In this document: positions 58,180-64,000 of the stretch, piece after piece
How the letters are laid out: each line of letters starts with the position of its first letter
Numbering within the stretch: position 1 is the first letter of the stretch
Origin: Aurantiochytrium sp. KH105
Lineage: Eukaryota > Sar > Bigyra > Thraustochytrida > Thraustochytriidae
Direction: 5' to 3'
Length of the DNA: 64,000 nt
Assembly: GCA_003116975.1 (NCBI GenBank)
Contig: BGKB01000050.1
Coordinates: 1 to 64,000, forward strand
Translations under genes and position numbers: made by a program
The notes under the pieces: generated by a model
What the model was told of the DNA's origin: nothing
What the model saw: the letters and a program-made list of their open reading frames with translations, nothing else
Databases searched by the model: none

Positions 58180-60915
58180 TTAAGCCGATCGCCCATCCTC
58201 GAAAAGAGAAGACGAACTCCGAAGCCGACGCAAATTGAAAAGGAGCTGCGCGTTGGCCTGATTCATCGTCGTTCGCGCAGCCACCTCCGCGGTGACATCG
58301 TGAATGCCCACAGGTGCGAAATCGGAAGGACTTGTCGGACTGTTCATGCCATCGTCTTCCTCGGGGCCCTCCGGATGGTAATCGCCGTAGCGCTGCTCAT
58401 ACTTATCCGGTAGAAAAAAACGCCCATGTCTTCGGCTTTCACGTTCGAGCTCATCTTGTTCGCACTGCCAGGAGGAAGCGGCTTGGTCTTCATGGCTGCC
58501 ATCCTCGTTTGAAAGCCCAGGACTCAGCGACCGCGTCAATAACGTGCTCGCCGAGCTACTCGATATCGGAGACGCGAGCTTGCTCAAGGCGTGATCAACC
58601 TGATTCCCTGCCTCAACAAGCGTGGGAAGCAGACGCGATTTGCCTAGGCTCCTTTGCGTGTGACCAGCGACAGCACTTCCCTCTTCATCTTGGTACTTTT
58701 GGTCTTGTTTATGTCGTTCGACTTCTTGTTGCCTTTGCTCCTCTTGTTGTCTTTGTCTTTGCTCCTGAGATTCTTGCCAGCGGCGACGCAGAGACGCCGA
58801 CGTGGCAGAGAGCGACGAGGAAGAAGAGGAGTGCGATAAAAGGCTATGCCGGTGTCCGTGCTCGCTTGTGTGGGGCATAGGTGGCGCAGCAATGGCCTCA
58901 TCATCAACGTCGTCGGCATTTCCAATTTCATCAAAGCGGGAAGCACCGCGCACGCCGGTTGCTTGCGCAATGGCCTCGCTGCGAGCCTTGACTCGTTCGT
59001 GGTATTCCACGAGCGGCTGAGGCGGCGGCGGGATCACTCGAAGGACCGTGTACCCCTTGCGCGTATATCCAGTAGCCTTTGTGGGTGTGAGAAGGTTACC
59101 CATAATAGGCAGCTTGAAGAGAATAAAGGGCATCGCAGTGAGGCCGTAGATTGTGCTGAGCCAATACAGGGTGGCGCGTAGCTGCCAGCCGCGGAGTTCG
59201 AGCCCAAAATAAGCCAAGGCGCCGAGCGCAAGAACTGTGCACACAGCAAAGGTGTCCCACCAAAACAGATTGCGCAAGCGTCCGCCGCGACCAAGACGCA
59301 CCTTGGCGCGTAAGGCAGCCTGATTTCGGTCTGTACGCGCCTCATCGAGCAGATGGGCGTCGCGAGGATCATTAACTGCGCGGCAAGGTTCCGAGTAAGG
59401 CAAAATGAAGAATGTGAGCCAAACAATGACAATCTGCACCGCAAAAAAGATCGCGTCAGAGTATTCCTTGATCATGGGGCCCTCTGTTGCACAAGTAGGG
59501 ACCTCGCGATTGGCGCACCAAAAATACGCAAAGGCCCCGCGAATGAGATTCAGGCAGCCTTGGGAAAAAAACTTGGCCGATTGAAAGCCAACAATGAATT
59601 GCGAGAGCTGAAACTCGTCACGTTTGTCATGAAGGATGAAGACAAAGAACCACCACAACATGCCAACACCAGGAATAAGGCCAACAAACTGCAAGACAAT
59701 GTACCATGGACTGCGCAGCATGCGCCAAAAGCTGCGATCAAAAGGCGCCAACGTGTAGAGAACCCAAGCGCGCACCCCACGTGCTGTACGACGAATGGTC
59801 GTACGTTTGGGCCGAGCAAAACACATGCTGTTACGCTGGCGACGTTTGCTCCTCCGCATCCAGCGGCGACGCCACCTCCAGCATAGCCGACGTGCCTGAC
59901 CCGCGCGACGAGCAATGAGTCGACGAGTCATCACCGTTGGGCTGCTGTTCCGCATTGTCTTTGCTGACAACGAGAAGCCCTCGGATCGAGGTGCATCGCT
60001 GCTCGAATCCACCTCGGACAGCGTCTCCGAGTCGGTGTCTTCATCTTCCTCCACGTCATCCTCGTCCTCGTCATCGTCATCGTCATCCTCGTCTGCTTCG
60101 ATATGGTTTTCGTCTCGGTCGTCATCGTCTTCTTCGTCATCATCGTCGTCATCGTCAAAGTCTGAGGCAAAGTCTTCTTCCTCGTCATCATCAACATCCT
60201 CCATGAGAGAGTCGAGTACCTGATCAATTTCAAGTTCGGCGGAATCCTCAGCATCATCATCTTTGGCATCTTGGAGAAGTCGTCGCCCCGAGCGGCGACG
60301 CGCAAAAGCAGCCTCCGAGGGTCGACGCCGGCGCGGCGTCCGTTTGGCCCGGTAGGACCGAATATATTCATTTGTTTTTGTAAAAAGCGCCAGTTTGATG
60401 TCGGGGAGAAGAACATCAACAAAGTCATCGATCGTACTTTGAATGCGTAGTGGCATATATGGGTCCTTGACCAGTCCTTTGAACTTTTCGCCGACCAAGT
60501 CCATTTGTTGGTCAAGGAAGCCTTCCACTCGCGTCTGCAAACTCTCTTGCAATGCTGCAGACTGCTTTTCCATAAAGCTCGCAGCAAGCTGAGGAACAAT
60601 GGTAGCGCCTGCGGTGAGGCTACGCAGAATAAGCATACCAAGGCTCACCTTGGTGATGATGTATCTCCCCAACGAGACATGGGCCGCCACGAAGGTGCGC
60701 CAGATATTCCCCCTTTCATGCAACTTGCGCCAGTACCTGCCGCCGTGTATTTCGCTGGTTCTCTTGGTCGACCTCCACAGCAGACCAATGTACAAGCTCA
60801 ACACCACGTGGTACCAGCGCAGGCCCTTTTGCTGCCTCGCGAGGCTGCGCCCGACGACCTGGAGTACCTGCCTCCTGGAGACGCCGAGGCTCCGGACGAG
60901 TCCGCTGACCCTCAT
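58180..60915 (-). CDS. Conserved multi-pass membrane protein of unknown function
   Basis: 911 residues, ATG 60915. Residues ~30-200 form an amphipathic N-terminal region (WYHVVLSLYIGLLW). An Asp/Glu tract at about 235-300 is encoded by a TCG/TCA repeat (60050-60210). Four or more membrane segments lie at about 398-425 (WYIVLQFVGLIPGVGMLWWF), 485-506, 550-573 and 582-605. FDRSFWRMLRSPW before the first and HDKRDEFQLSQFIVGFQ after it look like a conserved signature seen in uncharacterised protist and plant proteins, as I recall it. The C-terminus is disordered, Ser-rich and Gln-rich. No enzymatic motif visible. Confidence 0.75.
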   Translation of the reverse strand: MRVSGLVRSLGVSRRQVLQVVGRSLARQQKGLRWYHVVLSLYIGLLWRSTKRTSEIHGGRYWRKLHERGNIWRTFVAAHVSLGRYIITKVSLGMLILRSLTAGATIVPQLAASFMEKQSAALQESLQTRVEGFLDQQMDLVGEKFKGLVKDPYMPLRIQSTIDDFVDVLLPDIKLALFTKTNEYIRSYRAKRTPRRRRPSEAAFARRRSGRRLLQDAKDDDAEDSAELEIDQVLDSLMEDVDDDEEEDFASDFDDDDDDDEEDDDDRDENHIEADEDDDDDDEDEDDVEEDEDTDSETLSEVDSSSDAPRSEGFSLSAKTMRNSSPTVMTRRLIARRAGQARRLCWRWRRRWMRRSKRRQRNSMCFARPKRTTIRRTARGVRAWVLYTLAPFDRSFWRMLRSPWYIVLQFVGLIPGVGMLWWFFVFILHDKRDEFQLSQFIVGFQSAKFFSQGCLNLIRGAFAYFWCANREVPTCATEGPMIKEYSDAIFFAVQIVIVWLTFFILPYSEPCRAVNDPRDAHLLDEARTDRNQAALRAKVRLGRGGRLRNLFWWDTFAVCTVLALGALAYFGLELRGWQLRATLYWLSTIYGLTAMPFILFKLPIMGNLLTPTKATGYTRKGYTVLRVIPPPPQPLVEYHERVKARSEAIAQATGVRGASRFDEIGNADDVDDEAIAAPPMPHTSEHGHRHSLLSHSSSSSSLSATSASLRRRWQESQEQRQRQQEEQRQQEVERHKQDQKYQDEEGSAVAGHTQRSLGKSRLLPTLVEAGNQVDHALSKLASPISSSSASTLLTRSLSPGLSNEDGSHEDQAASSWQCEQDELERESRRHGRFFLPDKYEQRYGDYHPEGPEEDDGMNSPTSPSDFAPVGIHDVTAEVAARTTMNQANAQLLFNLRRLRSSSSLFEDGRSA

Positions 60916-61645
60916 GTTCCGCCAGCGACGCGAACCTGATCGGATGAGCGTGGGCCGGCCGGCCAGGCCCGCAAGCGTGAGTCAGGACCGAGGCCCGGGC
61001 TCAGTCCCGTGCCGGTGCTGCCCGCTCACCCGCTCGCTCGCGGCACTGTGCGGAGCGTGCGGCCTCGCGGGCATCCAACCTTGGTTGGGGTTTGCGAGTC
61101 TCACGATTCGACGATCCGGAATATGCCTTATAGGGCCCCTTCTTGGAGAGATAAGAAGTGTTCACATCCAACGGCTCCTTTGCGTCGCTGGCCCTCTTCT
61201 TTTCGCGGAGCTACGCCATGCATGGAATAGAGTAAAATCGACAGCTTACCGTCGGTACGCAGGACAGACAATACAATACAAGACGAGACAAGACGAGACA
61301 AGACAAGACACGAAAAGACAGAACACGAAAAGACACTGCCAAAGGCTGTCAGGGCAGCCTGCTTTATGGCTTGGAATTCATTTGCTTGCTTTGCTCGCTG
61401 ACCGGTCGGCGCCAGACACCTTGGGAGGGTTTGTCAATGCGCAAGGAAACAGCAAAGACCTGGAGCGCGTGAAGAAGAAAGCGTGCGCCCCGATTCTCTT
61501 CGCACTGACACTACACCCCACCCCCACTGCCCTGGATCAGAGCTTGTGGTCTCCGTTCCGGTCGAGATCGTGGTCTCAGTCTTTGCAAATTAATCTCGCT
61601 CGCTCGCGGCCAGCACCTTGTCGCAGCGTGATCTAAGGAAACATC
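60916..61645. other. Divergent intergenic region with pentanucleotide repeat
   Basis: Between the membrane protein (-) and PP1 (+). ACAAGACGAG/ACAAGACACG-type units at about 61277-61335. No gene seen; short plus frames are low complexity. Confidence 0.5.
61277..61335 (+). repeat. AGACAAGACG-type tandem repeat
   Basis: Units of AGACA/AGACG with inserted A, about 310 bases upstream of the PP1 ATG, in its likely 5' leader. Confidence 0.75.
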
Positions 61646-62704
61646 ATGGCATTACCAGCCACTCACACAGAGACGAAGACGAACGCGCAAGGAGAGGGCT
61701 GGGCTGGGGCCACTGCTGGGGAGAAGCAGTATCCTACATTTCAGCTGACTCCCGAAGAAGACGCGCGAGCAGAAACGATCATCAAAAAATGCCTTTCATT
61801 CAAGTTTGACAAATCCGATGATCTCGAAGTCGAAACTAATGAAGCCGAGGCTCTTTGGCTCATGGCCAAAAGCGAGCTGGCCATGCTATCGCAGCCATCA
61901 TTATTGCGTCTCCGTGCGCCCATCAGGATAGTTGGCGATATCCACGGTCAATATGTGGATCTTTTGCGAGCCTTTGAGCTTGGAGGCTACCCCCCAAACG
62001 AGAGCTACCTTTTCCTAGGCGACTACATTGACCGCGGGCGCAATGGAATTGAATGCATGATGCTCCTTCTTTCCCTTAAAGTGCGCTTCCCCAACCACAT
62101 TTTCCTCTTGCGCGGCAATCACGAAAGCGAGTCGATCAACAGGGTTTACGGTTTCTTTGCTGAATGCAAGAGAAGGTTGACAATGAAGTGTTGGGAAGCT
62201 TGCAATGCTGTTTTCGCAACCATGCCCATTGCGGCTGTGATTGAAGAAAAGGTCTTTTGCATTCACGGGGGGCTGTCGCCATTGCTGGAGGATCTCTCAC
62301 AGATTGAGAATTTGAGACGACCTCTTCAGATCCCGCCGCGTGGGATGCTCATTGATTTTCTCTGGAGCGACCCCGACGCGGATGTGCGTGGGTGGGCAGA
62401 GAGCGACCGCGGAATTTCATATAATTTCGGGGCCGACGTGCTCAAGAGCTTTCTGCGAAAGTACAAGTTCGATCTTTTGGTGCGTGCACACCAGGTCGTG
62501 GAGGCAGGTTACGAGCTTTTTGCGGACCGTCAACTCGTAACGCTTTTCAGCGCACCCAACTATTGCGGAGAATTTGACAATGCAGGGGCTATCATGGTAG
62601 TCGAGAGCGACCTTCGCTGTCGGTTTCTGATCATTGCGCCACGGCTCAAGAACGGCTTTCACTACTCATACGACGGCAGACCCAAGACCCCTGTTTTTGA
62701 TTGA
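61646..62704 (+). CDS. Ser/Thr protein phosphatase PP1-type catalytic subunit
   Basis: 352 residues, ATG 61646. PPP-family metallophosphatase with GDIHGQY, GDYIDRG, LLRGNHE, HGGLSP and LVRAHQVV in the right order. SAPNYCGEFDNAGAIMVV matches PP1, including the microcystin-reactive Cys. The N-terminal ~45 residues are a non-conserved extension. Substitutions from canonical PP1 (ESESINRVYGFF, SDRGISYNFG, tail DGRPKTPVFD) suggest a diverged PP1 paralogue rather than the main isoform. Regulatory subunits presumably decide its targets. Confidence 0.88.
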   Translation: MALPATHTETKTNAQGEGWAGATAGEKQYPTFQLTPEEDARAETIIKKCLSFKFDKSDDLEVETNEAEALWLMAKSELAMLSQPSLLRLRAPIRIVGDIHGQYVDLLRAFELGGYPPNESYLFLGDYIDRGRNGIECMMLLLSLKVRFPNHIFLLRGNHESESINRVYGFFAECKRRLTMKCWEACNAVFATMPIAAVIEEKVFCIHGGLSPLLEDLSQIENLRRPLQIPPRGMLIDFLWSDPDADVRGWAESDRGISYNFGADVLKSFLRKYKFDLLVRAHQVVEAGYELFADRQLVTLFSAPNYCGEFDNAGAIMVVESDLRCRFLIIAPRLKNGFHYSYDGRPKTPVFD

Positions 62705-62907
62705 CGTTTGAATTTCATTTTTTGGTCCTTCTCTGTCTTGGTCTTTTCTGTTCTTTCGGCTTCATTCATTCATTCCTTTCTTTCTTTTCTCCCTAGTATA
62801 GGCTTTTGCAATAAAAATTAAGGCTTGTAATGGACTCTCTGTATCTGTAAGTTCCCACCATTGTCATGCGAGGTCGGTCCGGATACATTCTCGACCACTA
62901 CATTTCT

Positions 62908-63903
62908 TTACTGGGCAAGTCTGGCACGCTTGGCCTCCTTGCACGCATAATTCTTTTCCTCTTGCTCGTAACGGCGAAAACCCGTGAGATGCCAAAGTTC
63001 CTCGACAGCCTCAGCGTCGAGAGGCTCCGGTGCGGCATCTTGATCGTGCATCTCGGCAAGGCGTGCCTTCACGGCCTCCTTGGCGGCCAGCAGTACGTCA
63101 AAGGGATAGGCCGCAAACGTGTATCCCATCGAGCGCAGCTTGCGCCCTGTGAGCCGAGGCGTCTTGCCGCGAGCAAGCATGTTGGCCATCTTGATTCCAT
63201 CGACCTGCTCACAGTACTGGCGCATTTCCTCCTCAGAGTGCGGGGCCTCGAGAAAAGTGGCGTCTGCGCCAGCTTCGAGAAAGGCCTGGCAACGCGCGAT
63301 TGCTTCGTCAAGGCCATGCGTGGCGCGTGCATCCGTACGCGCCAAGATGAGGATTCCTGGGTCGTTCGCGGGCAGACGACGTTCCCGACGCAAGGCGTCG
63401 CGTGCATCCGCGGCGGCGCGGATTTTGTTGACGGATTCTTCGCGCGAGAGAACCTGTTTGCCATCGGTGTGGCCGCATTGTTTCGGGGCGACCTGATCTT
63501 CGAGCATAACCATTGCGACACCGGCCTTGTGGAATGATTTGACGGTCCTTTGCACGTTCATAGCATTACCATATCCGTCATCGCCATCGGCAATGACGGG
63601 GTACCCGGGAGACACGGCTTCGCAAACTGTGTCGTGTGCCTGGAGCATTTCATGAAAGGATATGAGGCCTGTATCGGGCATGCCTCGGCTGGCTGCGGCA
63701 GCAAAGCCTGCGCTGAAGACGGCCTCAAAGCCAGCCTTTTCCACAAGCTTGGCACTCAGGGCATCGTACGAGGCTGGGACGAGCATGACTCCTGGACCCT
63801 TGCCGTCTGCATCTTCGGAGCCCGTTCCCAGGTGGGCCTGTAGGGCTTTTTGCAGTCGCGCTGCTGGCGACAGGGCCACATCGGCGTCTTCTCCTTTCAC
63901 CAT
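62908..63903 (-). CDS. Isocitrate lyase / PEP mutase superfamily enzyme
   Basis: 331 residues from ATG 63903 (the frame extends a few codons upstream without ATG). TIM-barrel carbon-carbon lyase family: oxaloacetate decarboxylase, 2-methylisocitrate lyase, PEP mutase and carboxyphosphonoenolpyruvate mutase. Visible: VPASYDALSAKLVEKAGF, PVIADGDDGYGNA (metal-binding Asp region), the active loop PKQCGHTDGK near residue 140 (family K-K-C-G-H with Gln for the second Lys), ILARTDAR and GADATFLEAPHS. The loop Cys favours lyase chemistry over phosphonate mutase, which usually has Asn there. Substrate not determined. No targeting peptide visible at this start. Confidence 0.82.
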   Translation of the reverse strand: MVKGEDADVALSPAARLQKALQAHLGTGSEDADGKGPGVMLVPASYDALSAKLVEKAGFEAVFSAGFAAAASRGMPDTGLISFHEMLQAHDTVCEAVSPGYPVIADGDDGYGNAMNVQRTVKSFHKAGVAMVMLEDQVAPKQCGHTDGKQVLSREESVNKIRAAADARDALRRERRLPANDPGILILARTDARATHGLDEAIARCQAFLEAGADATFLEAPHSEEEMRQYCEQVDGIKMANMLARGKTPRLTGRKLRSMGYTFAAYPFDVLLAAKEAVKARLAEMHDQDAAPEPLDAEAVEELWHLTGFRRYEQEEKNYACKEAKRARLAQ

Positions 63904-64000
63904 CCTCTCCACTTGTCAGCTCCTCTTCGTCTCGTCTCCTCTCGCCTCGACCCACTTCGGCTCCGCCGTTCTCGTTTTGCCGCGCTCTGCAAGGCAAGCT

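Noticed and set aside
1-64000. tRNA, rRNA or snRNA genes
   Set aside because: I looked for B-box-like GGTTCGAANCC and obvious snRNA motifs and saw no convincing candidate; a covariance search would be needed to exclude them.

Overview
The window is nuclear DNA of a gene-dense, intron-poor unicellular eukaryote. It carries PDS5, twinfilin, a Qa-SNARE, EDC4, Nup35, Rab18, a polycystin-type channel and spliceosomal introns. There is no operon structure, no Shine-Dalgarno pattern and no bacterial or viral cassette. GC-rich coding DNA, long intronless ORFs, poly-Q/poly-G tracts and the gene mix fit a stramenopile such as a thraustochytrid. That placement is inference; no marker here proves it.

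Layout. 0.4-11.9 kb: EDC4 (-) and NUP35 (+) diverge from a shared promoter, then a TPR/J-domain co-chaperone (-), a 2-oxoglutarate oxygenase (+) and an unknown protein (-). 12.2-22.4 kb: a double GFA-domain protein, a multi-zinc-knuckle protein whose frame breaks once, and a 2134-residue ankyrin/polycystin channel, all on (-). 23.2-36 kb: PDS5 (-, one frame break), ethanolamine kinase (+), a coiled-coil/zinc protein (-), a folylpolyglutamate/dihydrofolate synthase (+) and a membrane-anchored lipase (-). 36-39.6 kb: a gene-poor, repeat-rich stretch with two small secreted-protein genes, a decayed copy of one of them, and a Myb/SANT-like ORF cut by a stop. 39.7-41.2 kb: a nine-exon leucine-rich-repeat gene with one repeat per exon. 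42-49.7 kb: twinfilin (-), a PAPS-type nucleotide-sugar transporter (+) and a ~2.3 kb tandem duplication holding two Rab18-like genes, the first without its P-loop and prenylation cysteines. 49.9-56 kb: a three-exon Tim17-like small membrane protein (-), a GC-rich promoter region with an assembly gap, and an LRR-PP2C phosphatase (+). 56.7-64 kb: syntaxin-18-like SNARE (+), a conserved multi-pass membrane protein (-), a PP1-type phosphatase (+) and an isocitrate-lyase/PEP-mutase family enzyme (-).

Most genes are unrelated housekeeping functions, so no pathway cluster is claimed. Points of interest are the channel architecture, the dead Rab duplicate, the exon-per-repeat LRR gene, a GTACGT splice-donor preference, two recurring intergenic motifs (GCAAGTG clusters and the palindrome TAGGCCTA), and two single-base frame breaks in otherwise conserved genes.
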